A stretch of 64,000 nucleotides of DNA from Denticeps clupeoides (taxonomy: Eukaryota > Chordata > Actinopteri > Clupeiformes > Denticipitidae): the NCBI RefSeq assembly GCF_900700375.1, contig NW_021629837.1, positions 1-64,000 of the forward strand, in the 5' to 3' direction. Shown here one piece after another: positions 42,990-56,265 of this stretch (its first letter is position 1; each line of letters begins with the position of its first letter). The notes under the pieces are model-generated. The model saw nothing but the letters and a program-made list of their open reading frames with translations, made no database searches and was not told where the DNA came from. The position numbers and the translations under genes are program-made.

Positions 42990-43440
42990 ACCACACATGC
43001 GCAGTGCTCACGTGACCCACACGAAGGCGTGGGGTCTTACATCCGATCAGCCTGTTTTAATGATCGATATTACAACAGGCACCTCTTATTAACGTGGCTG
43101 TTCCTGTCACTGCGTGTCGCGCACATGACGCAACAGGGGACCAACACGCTCGCGGGTACACGTGGCAGGGCGCCCCGGGTCCACGAGGTTATGTGCCGGG
43201 ATATTTCTTCCTGAACAGGACCGCACCCCGCAGGCGAACAATCCGAACACCGGCGCGGTTACGTTCCGATCTTCTGCTAATCCGCGCACATGAACGACAC
43301 GACAGTTACTGAAAACGGAGCTGCTACCTGGATGGTAGATTTCCCAAAACCGCGCGCGGCTCGCTCGTGGTCAGATTTCCAGTCGATTTGGGAAAACTCT
43401 TCTTTATCTGGTGCTGTTTTGTGACGTCAAGGCACAGACA
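42990..43440. promoter_or_regulatory. CpG-rich, probably divergent promoter region, unit 3
   Basis: CRE at 43422-43429. Core unchanged. Confidence 0.55.
43290..43424 (+). CDS. Conserved 44-codon ORF, unit 3
   Basis: Identical peptide to 4060-4194. Confidence 0.35.
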   Translation: MNDTTVTENGAATWMVDFPKPRAARSWSDFQSIWENSSLSGAVL

Positions 43441-43961
43441 AACTCATTTGATTGGCAGAGATGACATTTACAACCCCGAGTCGTTTATATGACACACGCC
43501 GGCAAGCGACCGCACCAATAACACATGAAGCCAGCTGCGCACGTGTCGTCTTCTCAGGTCAGACGAAACCAAAATGGACTGCGTGGGGGGGTCTCTTTTT
43601 TTTACATACCAATAAGTCATATTTACTTAGAATGACGTGTTTGCATGGCCCGTTTTAAAAGTATAGTTGTATAATGTGTCGATGTAGAGGGAACATGTAA
43701 GCAGTTGGAATTTAGTTTACTTATTGGTTATATGCTATGGTACGGTCCTCTGCTTATGATTGCAGAGAACTTTTGAGCGTGCTGACGTCTTTCATTACAT
43801 GCAAGTGTGTGCAGCGGTAGAACTCTGTCGGCGTTCCTCCTTCCTGTAACCTTGCCTGTATAATACCTGTTGTGTCATATGAGTCCGTGTGTGACCTGTA
43901 AGTCTCTCTTTACGTGTTCCACTGCGATGATAATATCAGAGATATGTAAACGGCGGATTTA

Positions 43962-44243
43962 ATGGCAGAGAAAGGCCCCAGTCCACGAAGATCTTCCAGG
44001 CAACATTACCAACCTGTTTACCTGCAGGATTCAAACACGGAACCGGAGACTCGCGTGTCTGTTCGGGCGCTGGAGAAACAGACGGCGCTCGACCGACCAC
44101 AGCGCCCCATGTGCGCCACCCTGTGGCCGGAGCGTGTATTGCAATTCCTCAGGACCAGCCTGCAGAAAGACCACATCCTGCGGGCCTACCTGCTCCTGCA
44201 GCTGGCGACCCGTACACCAACAATACGTTTGTATCGGATATGA
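43962..44243 (+). CDS. Uncharacterised 93-codon ORF, unit 3
   Basis: Open, with the same peptide as in unit 1 (4731-5012). Confidence 0.45.
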   Translation: MAEKGPSPRRSSRQHYQPVYLQDSNTEPETRVSVRALEKQTALDRPQRPMCATLWPERVLQFLRTSLQKDHILRAYLLLQLATRTPTIRLYRI

Positions 44244-44394
44244 CTCAATTAAAACTACTTCTTAATTTAGGAGGTACTGCCCGGGCATTAGAGGACACAA
44301 TGGAACACTATGAACAGAGATCCATGTATTCTGATTGATCTCATCCGGGTGAACAGACTTCTTTACTTCAGCATGAGACCGCAATAGAATAAAT

Positions 44395-44817
44395 AGGGTT
44401 TAAAAGTTTTGGGCCACTGTTTAGGGTAAAATAGGATGTGTAGAAATAATATCAAATGTTACCTGCCTGGCCCAACACTGTTTTCACTGTAGAATTTGCC
44501 TTGGAACTTTCCCATATGCATATCCTTGCCCAGGTGACCAGTTTCTCAAGGCCTTGCAAGATTTCCCTCTCGCCCTGGTTCCGATGTTATATAGTAAGGT
44601 CATCCATAAACAGTTGTCAAAATGTTTAAACCCTATTTCCTATTTATATTACATGGAATTGTACATATTAATAAACTGTTGTACATATTAATTGTGTACA
44701 TATTAATGTGCATTAGAGCAAAGTTCCCATGTGAATTCTACAGTGAAAATAGTGTTCTACATGTTCTCCTTTACCCTAAATAAATTAGATTTCAGTGGCT
44801 CAAAGCTTTTAAACCCT
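44395..44817. mobile_element. MITE-like fold-back element, unit 3
   Basis: Ends and inner inverted segments as in unit 1. Confidence 0.65.
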
Positions 44818-44887
44818 TTTTATATTGTATGGAAATGTCCATGTTTATCATAAATAAATTTGTTCTTATGAGCAAGTGTGTCTCATC

Positions 44888-45876
44888 TGTTTAGAAACCG
44901 TGGAACTTATTAAAAGTGCCAATTTGAAAAACCATTATGAGACATAATGGAAGCATACCCACTCAAATCTGAAGTGAGATCACCAAAAATAAGCAGTCTC
45001 AGAATCCAATACGCCCAATCCACCAGGATCCTGAGTCACACATTCACTGCCCAACAATGTGCTCATGAGTGTTCAACACAAAAAGCCATTTACTGATGGA
45101 GAGGTTGTCAAAGAGTGCATGAGTGCAGTAGCTGAAACGTTACTTGATGGGAAACCAGAGCAGATAATAAATAAATAATAAAGCAGATACCGTTGTTAGC
45201 ATCTTCTGCCACAAAGAAAGGGGAAACACTGTCTCAGGATGTGCTAAACCAGCTAGATGAAGCCATGGCACCATTTGAAGGTTTATCTGTGGATGAGTCC
45301 ACTGACTTGTGTGATGATGCTCAGCTGTTAGTCTGCTGGGTATTTCAACACAGACCACAAAGACTTCTGTGAAGATCTTTTAGGGCTCACCTCACTTCAG
45401 ACCAGAAGACATCTACCTGGCTGTTAAGGAGCTGTTAACAAAGAGAGGACTAGTGCAAAAAAAAAGTGATTTTAATAACTGCAGATGGAGCCCCTGCTAT
45501 GATAGGGAGAGAGAAATGAGCTGTAGCGAGACTGGAAGAAGACAATTCTGAACTGGCATCTTACCATTGCATCATTTATCAATCATGCTGAGGTGATGAA
45601 TACAATGATGAAAATGATCAGTTTTCTTTGGGCATCTTCTTCCTACCAGTATCACATCGAGAATTCCTCAGAGAAGTCGATGATGATGATCTGCACAATA
45701 ATGTGAGATGGCTCAGCAAAGGCAGGGTGTCAGCTTTCTCGACATTGAAAATAATTAAAACTAAATATTGTTCCAAGCTCATGAACGAGCACCTCCACAT
45801 GTGTATGAGAATGGCCCATTCAAGTCCAGGTTTAAAATCCTGGCAGGACAAGCTAGAGCTCGATTCTCTCACTGAC
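44888..45876 (+). pseudogene. Decayed hAT-type transposase, unit 3
   Basis: Groups with unit 2 by its variants. The block DDDLHNNVRWLSKGRVSAFS is open here together with the preceding REFLREVD. Confidence 0.85.
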
Positions 45877-45946
45877 AAAAAAGCAGGGGGGTTGAATAAA
45901 AAAAGAGGAAGGTTTATTTTCTATAAAAGTGGTTAAGACACTTTTA

Positions 45947-46132
45947 TTTACATCATTTATCAGACGCCCTTATACAGAGCAATTTACAATCAGTAGTTAC
46001 AGGGACAGTCGCCCTAAGTGTCTTGCACAGGGACACAACGGTATTAAGTGGGATTTGAACCTGGTTCAACCCCTGGTTCTATCCAATCTCTGGTTCATAG
46101 GCAAGTGTGTTCCCACTAGGCTACTACCACCC
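45947..46132 (-). mobile_element. SINE-B beside the hAT remnant, unit 3
   Basis: Has GTGTGTTCCCACTAGG; units 1 and 2 have GTGTGATCCCACTAGG. Confidence 0.85.
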
Positions 46133-46393
46133 TGAGTCTGCTGAGTCAAAATGTGACACAGAAAAAGTTCAGAACTTTGTTTAAAAATGCACAATTTTTA
46201 CATTTTAGTTAGCCCTACTCTTATTTCGTAAACTATAAAACATACATATCAGCAGTCATACATGTTCAGTTCTGTGTATTGTGGCAATAAATATTGTCAA
46301 TGTTTTTGAATTGTACTTAATTTGATTTGACAATTAGGTATTAATTACATCTAATGTTGATTAAATGAATAGGCGCTCAGAAACGAGCGCACG

Positions 46394-46467
46394 GCATTTT
46401 GGGATCTGTAGTTTAAGTGTAATCAGCGCTTCATATCGCCGAGCCTTGATAATAGATCTATATAAAG
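46394..46467 (+). promoter_or_regulatory. ZNF143-type site plus TATA box, unit 3
   Basis: Site identical to units 1 and 2, with the TATA box about 45 bp downstream. Confidence 0.6.
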
Positions 46468-46547
46468 TAATCTCGCGTGATGTGACCCGCGGTCAGCGAG
46501 TTTGACACATGTACCTTAAGGGCTCATTTTAAAGTGCGCCTAATGAA

Positions 46548-46724
46548 ATGTTTTTTTTCGGCTACTTGCAAAAAAGGATCAGAATGTGGGAGTTCGACCG
46601 TCGCTGCTATTACAAGGTTTACGACCAGGATCAATATCTCTCTACCAACGGGGCGTCTTTTTGGCGCTTTACGGCAGTTTACAGCAGAGTCGTGGCTCTG
46701 GCTCTGACTGCGGCCGAGACGTGA
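46548..46724 (+). CDS. Possible small exon/ORF below the ZNF143-TATA promoter, unit 3
   Basis: 58 codons, MFFFGYLQKRIRMWEFDRRC then YYKVYDQDQYLSTNGASFWR and FTAVYSRVVALALTAAET, then TGA; GACGTGAGG could be a donor just before the stop. Composition is protein-like and the position, ~100 bp below a TATA box, is right for a first exon. Units 1 (7305 on) and 2 (26915 on) carry several 1-nt differences that break this frame. I recognise no family. It may instead be a transcribed non-coding segment. Confidence 0.3.
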   Translation: MFFFGYLQKRIRMWEFDRRCYYKVYDQDQYLSTNGASFWRFTAVYSRVVALALTAAET

Positions 46725-47450
46725 GGATGATGGCGGTAGTGTACGTGGCGTCCTAGACAGTTTTAACTCACCAAGTTCCATGTTTACCAAGCTGCGCGTC
46801 GTCACCCCGACTTTGCATCTCTGAGTGAGTGATGTTGTCCCCTTCATTAATATATCTTTATTCTTCATAGGTAGAATTTGGGGGAGTTATTGCATGTTGA
46901 AGGCAGTGAATGCTGTTACACGGTAAACATACAAACAAAGATACAAAAAAAGTTTTATGTGAATTACACCGTTTAAAATAATTCTAAATAGTTTGAGACC
47001 ACTGCTCTATGGTAATGCAGCTTTGAGTTATTTAATTTGGAATGTTGGGGAAGTTAACTAGTTTAGTAATTCAGTACATTAGTTCTGTTGGTATTACATG
47101 ATCTATGTTGGCAGTTGTAGTAACTGTTTATTATCTGCGTGTAGAACCATTCTGAATGTACATTTATACAGGGGGTCACAGATGGTCCCGTTTCCTTCCA
47201 GTGTTGCACAAACCACCAGACTTTGGAAAGGCATCAGTTTTTTAAAAAGGAAATTGGGAGATGCTTTCATCCTCGCTGTCTGATGAGCACGGAAAGTATA
47301 GAAAAATTACTGGGAGGATAATAAATAGTTATTGACAATTTTGAAATAACGATGTAGTCAAACCCTCATCTGCTGTGTGATGAAGGCCAATTTAATCGCT
47401 TCTTCTTTCAGTGCAGTACTAAGATTATTAAAAAGGGTTTTATAATAGTC

Positions 47451-47558
47451 AGTGAAGTGAAAAGCATTTGTTTTTTTGTCATTGTGATACACAGCATGCA
47501 CAGCAAACATGCACACAATGAAATGTGTCCTCTGCATTAACCCCGTACCCTGTAGGTG
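47451..47558 (-). mobile_element. Truncated SINE-A, unit 3
   Basis: Tail half only. Confidence 0.7.
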
Positions 47559-47630
47559 ATTATTCAATTAAAATAATTTATTGTTTTAATACTGTCCCGA
47601 GTGGAACGCTATGAACACAGATCCATTTAT

Positions 47631-47846
47631 TCTGCCTAGTGGTTAAGGAAGCGGCCCCGTAATCAGAAGGTTACCGGTTCGAATCCCGAACCGCCTAGGT
47701 GCCACTGAAGTGCCACTGTGCAAAGGACTGTCCCCACACACTGCTCCCCGGGTGTCTGTCATGGCTGCCCACTGCTCACCAAGTGTGATGGTTAAAAGCA
47801 GAGATACATTTCATTGTGTAAACGTGTGCTGTGCTGCAGTGTTTTG
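47631..47846 (+). mobile_element. SINE-A near full length, unit 3
   Basis: Same sequence as 8401-8616. Confidence 0.88.
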
Positions 47847-49911
47847 GGGTAAGAAAGTCTGTAAGTCATAAGCCCTTCTGAATTCAGCACTTCAGTGTCA
47901 TCAGAATTTCTTTGAACTGAAAAACAACCATACACTTCGTCTAATGAGTGCTTAGTTGAACCCGCTAAAAAATCTTACCTGCTTGAGCACATGTTGAATT
48001 ATAGTTAAAAGTAGGGCAGTTGTCAGAGTGTAAATCCATCATACTCCATCATGGGCTAGTAAAATTCAGCTTCCAGATTTACAATCTAAAGTGGAATTAA
48101 GCAAAGTTAATTACTTTTATACATTAAAAAGCACATTCCTTCCTTTTGACAGATATACTGATGTGTTTCTGTGTTCACCAAAAAAATACCAGAATGTATC
48201 TCTACCCCGTCTCAAGTCAAAATTCACATATTTAAAAACATGCAGCAATCAAATTTGATGTGTAATATCAAGCTGTTTTTCTTCTGATGCCTTTGTTGCA
48301 ATTTTACTTACTTTAACTTTATATTTTTGAAACAGATACCAGTGATAATGAAGATGAATCCTCTCAGACTCCAGGGAACACGTCACTCAGATGGCTCTCT
48401 ACTGCATCCTGCATGGCTATACATCCCTCCACCAGATTGTGAAATTCAAAATGCCAGGAAGACAGTATGAACCAGTGGTGGGATTTCTCAACAATTACAG
48501 GAGATGAAGAGGAAACAAGGGCCCACGGCTCCCATTCCAAACCAAGATGTCCACATGACCAATACTTCACACTGGCCAATAATGTAATAATAAAAAAGGG
48601 AAAGTGCAGGGTTCCTAGATTCACAGGAATATTCAAAGTTATGTGCAAAAATGCAATGTACACTTTTTATTCCACAGCAGAGAATAACTGTTTTTGAAGT
48701 TTCACACAAAGTAAAATCTGTGCAAAACATATTATGCACCACAAGAATAGTCTTGTATCAAATGGAACTGTACATATGTTGTTTGTTCCCTTTTCACTTA
48801 TTTGATGATTTTTATAAAAAATATTTACTGATTATACATAAAATTTGAACGTACTCTCATGATCCTTGAGTTGAAAATTCTCAGTGGTTTGGAAAAAACA
48901 TTGTAGTTCGTTCATGCTGTCAAGGCCGAGCCAGGGGGCGCGTTCACTTGCATGAGGCTGGAGCTGGAAGCAGACTGTGGGGCGAATATACGTGCACGCA
49001 GAGCATCATGAAAACAGGGCAGGCGCAGAGCTGATCTGGAACAACTTCTGTTTGCCATGTTGATGCTCATGCAGCACGGCAGGTATGTGGAAGGTGTTCA
49101 GTAGCAGGCGGCGCCACGCACCGGAAACAGCAAGCATCTGGTTACCATGGTGATATGCACGCTGCAGCAAGGAGCCGGGCTGTAGATGGGGTTAAGGAGA
49201 CTAGTTGTGGGGGTTCCTGTGTGCGCCCCCTACCGACAGTATTATGTGCCACAGCTACAAATAGAAAAAAGAGGCATAAGATTTTTTTGTTTAGTTTTAT
49301 TTATTTTTCCAGAGGCATTCATCCTCCATTCATATTTAATATTACTCAAGCAATAAATAAACACAAAACAATGTGGATGTCTTATTTCATAACATAAAAA
49401 ACAGCCCATCATTTATATATGTGCAATTATGACTGGAACGTCAAAGGTTAATATCCATAAACCAGCAAGGTGTCACTGCGCTCAGCTCACATTAGATGTT
49501 CAGGTGACCCTCTTGCAAGGGAAGGGGGTCACATTTTGCGACAGCAGCCATCATATATTGTGACCCCACAGAAAATAAGAACGAAACAGAAACTGGGGGA
49601 CCAAAACATATTCAGATGTCATACTTGTAGAAATAAAAATCATGACTAACTGGAGTGTTCTGCTCCTGCTGCAGGTAGGGTGACAGTTTCTGACAGCAGC
49701 CATTGTATCTCGTGACCCCACAAAATCTACAAATCAGAGACTGAAGTCTCAGAAAAATTCTGAGAAATTAAAATTTCACATATTTCTCAAAATATGAGTA
49801 CATTCTGAGCACAAAACAATAGTATAAACAATGCATTATAAAAGGTCCTCGGACAACACTATGAAAATGAAATTAACATGATAAAATGCGCAACGCGAAT
49901 GCTGGCGCCAT

Positions 49912-50061
49912 TTTACATTTACAGCATTTATCAGACGCCCTGATCCAGAGGAACTTACAACCAGTAGTTAGAGGGACAGTCCTCCTGGAGACACTAAGTG
50001 GGATTTGAACCTGGCTCTTCTGGTTTGTAGGCGAGCGTGTTTCCCACTTGGCTTCTACCAC
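49912..50061 (-). mobile_element. SINE-B with internal deletion, unit 3
   Basis: Has CTGGCTCTTCTGG; units 1 and 2 have CTGGGTCTTCTGG. Confidence 0.85.
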
Positions 50062-50157
50062 ACACGCCACGAAAAGGTGAAGAGAGGAGCGTCACGTAAA
50101 AAGCGCATAATGACACAGCGCCACTAGAGTCACACGTCACGGTGTTACACAGCACTT

Positions 50158-50183
50158 CTTGTCGCGGGGTTCAGCGCGACAAG
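50158..50183. other. Perfect 9-bp inverted repeat (hairpin), unit 3
   Basis: Unchanged from unit 1. Confidence 0.7.
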
Positions 50184-50727
50184 TGGGCGTGGTTAACGCT
50201 GTCACTTCAGACGCGCAAACAGGAGAAAACAGCGGCTTTCAGAGAGCAGCACAATGCAGAAATAAGTGAAGAGGGAGAATAAAAAGGTTTAGGAAACACT
50301 TAGAGGGGCATGAGCAGGTAAAATAGTTCCATCGGTGAGCTCCCCTGTACAGACGGTAGAGATTGAGGTGGCCTCACATTTTCCTGATCAAAATAAATGG
50401 CATTATTGAAAATAAATATATTAATACATATATTAAGGAAACACTGCGTGCACGAGTCGAAATAGCTTCTACCCTGTCTAGCAATTACTGGCCGTCCGAG
50501 TTGTTCTCACAGTAGGAAAACTGGACTTAACAACAAGTTTATTTATTACTAGTATTTAGTATTTAACTGCATGTACTACTGCTTATTTGTCATTTAATGC
50601 AGCTTCATCAAATTACCAACATAAAATCCTTATTTACTTTATTTAAGTCGCATTTTATGAACGCCTCCGTGTTTAATTTTAGAATCGCGCGGCGCCGCAC
50701 GTCGCGTCGGACGAGAACGTCGTTGTC

Positions 50728-53713
50728 ATGGAAACGGAGTTTGTTGATCCTCAGAGCTGTAAAGCGACCGAGAGGAGCGACATCGTTTTTGGTGAGTAAA
50801 GAGTAAAATGATGTTTTTGCGTTGACCAGCTGGTTTGTGGCCTCTAACCCTTCAGCGCGGGACCGGCGCCATGTTTTACTAATTAAAATAGTCTCCGTTT
50901 ATCCAGCCGACATCGGTTTAGCTGCGATTTCCACAGCGAATAGGCTTATACTCGCAGCAACAGACTCTCAGTCGACTATTCGCGCAGATATTCTCATTTA
51001 TTTATGTATTTCTGCGAATTCGCGGTTCATTTGCATATTTGGCTGCTTCGCCGTCATAATTTTGAAAAACGGGGAAAGCTACTTGGTGTATTGAGTGAGT
51101 AACAGAATAAATAAAATAATTTTGTTGTCTGGTTATGTGGCTGTCGTTTGCTGTGTTTGCCCGTGTACTTTTACTGCTCAGGAAGATGAATTCAGTGTTT
51201 CTAGATCTCACTACAAATCACGTGGTGACTAAAGAACTTTAAAAAAGCGTCGCACTCCGGTCAGTGACGTCATCGTGTTTGTGTTTTAATTTAAACAGAA
51301 ATAGAAGCTGAGCAAAGTGAGCAGATTGAGATTTCCCAGATTGAGAGATTCATCAGGATGGAGACCGTGAGAGAGCAGCGAGGAGGACCAGGACATCCAG
51401 GATCCGACAGCAGCGGGAAGACGACGGTTGGTCCAGGCCCAGTTCAGCGGTGTGCGGCTGCATATCTACTGGGTTCTCGGGCCTGTGCTAAACCGACTGA
51501 GGGTAAAATTTTGCATGTTTTTTCTGGTGTTTTCTTGAACAAATTAATGATAAAACCACCTATCCCTTAATTTACAGTTGAGTTTTGTGAAAGTGAGGTG
51601 ATTGTCATTGTGATACACTGCAGCACCACACATGGTGACACAACGAAATGTGTCCTCTGCTTTTATCCATCACCCTTAGTGAACACGGGTTTGCTTCTTT
51701 ACCCGCTAGGCCACCACTGCCTCAGGCATAATTAATTCGGCAGAGGGCACAAGAGGAAAAGTTAAAATAGAAATGTATGCATGTTTTGTGATCTGCACAT
51801 GACTGAGGAAGACATTTTATACTATACATCCCAATTTGAATCATAATTAATGTGAAGATTTATGAATCTGCACAGTTTTAAAGTTAACGACTATTTTAAG
51901 AAGCAAATATTTCCCAGTTATCTTGTTAACTAAGTCTTACATGTTACTGTTGTAGTCTTTACACTTGTGGTAAATCTTGTTATTGTCTCTGTTAAAGGTT
52001 TGGCTATTCTAATTGAGCCAATGCCCCTACCATCAAAAGGGCAGAAGAAGGTGCAGAAATATCCTGCAGCCAGAAAGCCCCAGCGACACTTCAAGGCTGG
52101 TCCATCACGGGTCAACGTGCTGACAAAGCTGCCCCTGACGGGTACCACAGCCAAGTCACCTGTCCCCTACACTGTACCCAAGAGGACCAGACCAGACACC
52201 TTGTCCAGGAGGAACCAGACAAGCTGTCCATACGGAAGACCCCAGCCTGGAACGTCCACTGTGCTGCCTCTGCCTGTCACCGCTGTGACCAGTTCATCAG
52301 AGGCAGGCATGAAGGTCCCCAGGATGCAGCTGCCCCAGGACAAGTTAGTCCATCTCTTCAGCACTCAGGAAAAGCCAAATCCACTGAGTGCCGTGTGCCA
52401 TCTTGGAGGAAACCACATTCTTGTCTCATGTTGTCCAGCTCGACATCAGAGCGAGAATCAATGAAGAGAAAGGAGACCATGAGAGAGCAGCAAGGAGGAC
52501 CAGGACATCCAGGATCTGACAGCAGCAGGAAGACGACGGCCGGTCCAGGCCCAGTTCAACGGTGCGCGGCTGCGTATCTACTGGGTTCTCGGGCCTGTGC
52601 TAAACCGACTGAGGGTAAAACTTTGAATGTTTTTTTCTGGTGTTTTCTTGAACAAATTAATGATAAAAACCACCTATCCCTTAATTTACAGTTGAGTTTT
52701 GTGAAAGTGAGGCGATTGTCATTGTGATACACTGCAGCACCGCACATGGTGACACAACAAAATGTGTCCTCTGCTTTTATCCATCACCCTTAGTGAACAC
52801 GGGTTTGCTTCTTTACCCGCTAGGCCACCACTGCCTCAGGCATAATTAATTCGGCAGAGGGCACAAGAGGAAAAGAAAATAGAAATCTATGCATGTTTTG
52901 TGATCTGCACATGACTGAGGGAGACATTTTATACTTTATATCCCAACATGAATCATAATTAGTGTGAAGATTTCAGAATCTGCATAGTTTTAAAGTTAAT
53001 GACCATTTCAACAAGCAAATAATTCCCAGTTATCTTGTTAAATAAGTTGTACGTGTTACTGTTGTAGTCTTTACACTCATGGTAAATCTTGTTATTCTTT
53101 TGAAGGTTTAGCCATTCTAATTGAGCCAATGCCCCAACCGTCAAAAAGGCAGAAGAAGGTGCAGCAATATCCTGCAGCCAGGAAGCCCCAGCGACACCCC
53201 AAGGCCGGTCCATCACAGGTCAAAACGCTGACCAAGCTGCCCCTGACAGGTACTGTAGCCAAGCCGCCTGTCCCCTACACTGTAGCCAAGAGGACCAGAC
53301 CAGACACCTTGGCCGGGAGGAACCAGATGAGCTGTCCATACGGAAGACCCCAGCCTGGAACGTCCACTGTGCTGCCTCTGCCTGTCACCGCTGTGAGCAG
53401 TTTACCAGAGGCAGGCATGAAGGCCCCCAGGATGCAGCCAGACCCGACCACCCCCTGGACCCAGCTGCCCCGGGACAAGTTGGTCCGTCTCTTCAGCACT
53501 CAGGAAAAGCCGAATCCACCGAGTGCTGTGTGCCTTCCATCTTGGAAGAAGCCGCATTCTCGCCTCATGACGTCCACCACAACATCAGAGCGAGAAGCAA
53601 TGAAGAGAGAGGCTCAGCGGCAGCGAGAGGAGGCGGCCAGGATCACCCGTAATGGGGTAGACTGCAGCGTACTGGCTGACCGCTGGCACTACCCGTACAT
53701 CTGGCCTAATTAA
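50728..53713 (+). CDS. Uncharacterised Pro/Lys/Arg-rich gene, unit 3
   Basis: Exons: A 50728-50791, B 51299-51502, C from 51998 (stop at 52464; fused second exon B with donor at 52615), C' 53106-53713. Coding sequences of A, B, C and C' match unit 1, including the 4-nt loss in exon C, so that loss is a feature of the gene and not of one copy. The last 40 residues (SEREAMKREAQRQREEAARI then TRNGVDCSVLADRWHYPYIW) include a short basic/acidic helix. Confidence 0.6.
51598..51720 (-). mobile_element. SINE-A with large internal deletion, first copy, unit 3
   Basis: As at 31985-32118. Confidence 0.8.
52702..52834 (-). mobile_element. SINE-A with large internal deletion, second copy, unit 3
   Basis: As at 33098-33230. 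Confidence 0.8.
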
Positions 53714-53929
53714 TGGTAAGTAAGTGAGAGGTAAGTGAAGTAATATGTAATAAGTTAGGTAGTAATACTTATTTAGTAATATGTAGTAAGTTAGGTTATA
53801 CTATTTAGTTATATGTAGTAAATTGGGTAATTAGTCTAGACAGGACTTGTAATTGATATGATGTCTGTGTGTTTACGTGTGTAGTTCTAGTGACACGGTA
53901 GTACAGTGCTTGGAGATATGAGCCACCCG

Positions 53930-54071
53930 TAGGCCATATATCAGGAAAAGTTGAACATACACTACCTTTCCTCACACATCTACACACAAACCTCATACAT
54001 ACACCATATATTCCTCACACATCTACACACAAACCTCGCACATACAACACGTTTACTTGATATATGGCCTA
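53930..54071. repeat. 14-bp inverted repeat with 43-bp tandem repeat, unit 3
   Basis: Arms intact. Confidence 0.7.
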
Positions 54072-54072
54072 G

Positions 54073-54219
54073 GGGGTGTCTCATATGGAGCTGCTGCCTT
54101 ATAGAAAGAAGCTGGGTTCTAGTCCTGGCCCAGGTTCTTTCTGTGTGGAGTTTGCATGCGCTGCCCGTGTTCACGTGGGTTTTTCTCCGGGTACTCCGGT
54201 TTCCCACAATCAAAACATT
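54073..54219 (+). mobile_element. V-SINE core fragment, unit 3
   Basis: As in unit 2. Confidence 0.7.
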
Positions 54220-54363
54220 ATTTCAGACATTTTTCTACTATCTAGTAATTATTTTTTTATTATTTCAAATTTGTGACTTGTAATAACTGTAATTTGGCAG
54301 TTAAATTTAGTCAAACTACTGGTTGTTCTGTGAACCAGTATGAATTGGCAAACCAAATACAAA

Positions 54364-54433
54364 TCCCTGGTGGTGTATTGGTAACACATTCACCTTCATG
54401 GTGGAAATACCAGGTTCGAACCCTGGCCAGGGT
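54364..54433 (+). pseudogene. tRNA-Glu-like sequence, unit 3
   Basis: 70 nt, same as unit 2. Confidence 0.6.
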
Positions 54434-54750
54434 GAAATTAATGGTTTGCCCCTCAACATTGTTGTTTTTCATTTTTATCTATCTGTTGGTAGTAAGTGGA
54501 TTTTTGGTTCACAGGCGAGTGTTTTACCCACTAGGCTACTTACCTACTAATTACAAGTCTGGTTGTAGTTGGCGTATCTTCTAAGCTATTTTTGAGCACC
54601 TGGTTTATTTTTAAGCCTCAGCTTTTTTTTGCAGAATGAAAAATGTTTCATTCGAAATATTTTTTTTTCTTTCATGTTCTTTATGTTTGTCTCTTTTCTG
54701 TTATTTTTCTCTATTTTTGTTTAATTTTAGTTTTGCCCTGAAAAGACTCA

Positions 54751-55108
54751 ATCATCCTCCTTTGTCTGTTGCAGAACAAACATGGGATTCTACCTTATCC
54801 TACCTCACAGCCCTTATTACACCTCGCACTGCATCTCGTATACTCCGAGCCTCCAGTACTGCTCGCATGGTCGCTCCATCGCTAAAGGTAAAAAGAAGCT
54901 CAAGACCTTCCTCTTTAGAGAATATTTAGTAACTTGTAATGTTCTTATGTACAGAATCTACAACAAGAGTAAATAAAAATATTGTATTCATAGTTGAGGG
55001 TCCTAATGAACTAGAACTGATCACTTCATCGATGGTAACTTGAAAGCACGTTGTTAGTCGCTCTGGATAAGGGCGTCTGCCAAATGCCTTAAACGTAAAT
55101 GTAAATGT
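54751..55108 (+). mobile_element. Non-LTR retrotransposon 3' end, unit 3
   Basis: As in unit 2. Confidence 0.65.
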
Positions 55109-55111
55109 GCT

Positions 55112-55800
55112 AAGACATGGCTTCCGTGTGGCCACTCTACCATACAGGCCTGCTGTGGATTGCTGCAGAGATGGTTGTACAAGAAGGTTCTCCTCTGTCC
55201 ACAGAGGACCTCTGACAGAGTGACCTTTGGGCTTTTGGTCATGTCCTTGACTAAGGACCTTCTTCCCTGATTGCTCAGTTTAGGTGGCGGGCCAGCTCTA
55301 GGTAGACATCTGGTGGTTTGAAATGTATCCACTTATGGATGATGGAGGCCACTGTGCTCATTGGGACCATCAAAGCAGAGCCATTTTTCTGCAACGTTCC
55401 CCAGATTTGTGCGTTGAGACAATTCCTATGACTTCATGCATTGTTTTGTTCTCTGGTAGGAACTTTCAACTGGGACCTTATATAGACAGGTGTGTGCCTT
55501 TAAAATCATGTCCAATCAAGAGATTTCTCCTCAGGTGGACTCCAACTAAGCTCAGGTGCCTCCAGGGGGCATCGGTGCTCAATTTTGAGCTTCATGGTAA
55601 AGGCTGTGAATACTTGTGCTTTCTCATTTTTTTTCTTTTTAATAAATTTGCTTAAACTTTAAGTAAACTTTTTTCATGTTGTCATTAGGGTGTGTTGAGT
55701 GTGTAGAAATGTGAGAGGGAAAAATTATTTAATACATTTTGGAATAAGTTTGCAACATAACAAAATGTGGAAAAGTGAAGACTTTCCAGATGCAAGTATT
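55112..55800 (-). mobile_element. Tc1/mariner transposon fragment, unit 3
   Basis: As in unit 2. Confidence 0.8.
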
Positions 55801-55840
55801 TGCTTTTTTACTGTGTATTCCATACATTACATTGAAAATT

Positions 55841-56263
55841 GAAGTGATTGTTATTGTGAAACACTGCAGCACAGCACACGGTGACACAACAAAATGTGTT
55901 CTCTGCTTTTAACCATCACCCTTGGTGAGCAGTGGGCAGCCATGACTGTGGAGTGGTGGTAGTAGCCTAGTGGGTAACACACTCGCCTATGAACCAGAAG
56001 ACCCAGGTTCAAATCCCACTTACCATTGTGTCCCTGAGCAAGACACTTAACCCTAAGTTGCTCCACGGGGGGACTGTCCCTATAACTACTGATTGTAAGT
56101 CACTCTGGATAAGGGCGTCTAATAAATGCTGTAAATGTAAATGACAGGCGCCCGGAGAGCAGTGTGTGGGGATGGTGCTTTGCTCAATGGCACCTTGGCT
56201 GTTCGCCATTCAAACTGGCAACCTTCTGATTATGGGGCCACTTCCTTACCTGCTAGGACACCA
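55841..56263 (-). mobile_element. SINE-A interrupted by SINE-B, unit 3
   Basis: Parts 55841-55946 and 56141-56263. Confidence 0.88.
55947..56140 (+). mobile_element. SINE-B nested in SINE-A, unit 3
   Basis: ATGAC target-site duplication at 55942-55946 and 56141-56145. Confidence 0.92.
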
Positions 56264-56265
56264 AG

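Larger units (their letters stand above)
51361..53611 (+). repeat. Internal 1.1-kb tandem duplication, unit 3
   Basis: Copy 1 is 51361-52472 and copy 2 is 52473-53611. Confidence 0.88.

Noticed and set aside
46524-46868. 114-codon minus-strand ORF (with similar frames in other units)
   Set aside because: Antisense to the ZNF143/TATA-linked region; not kept in units 1 and 2.
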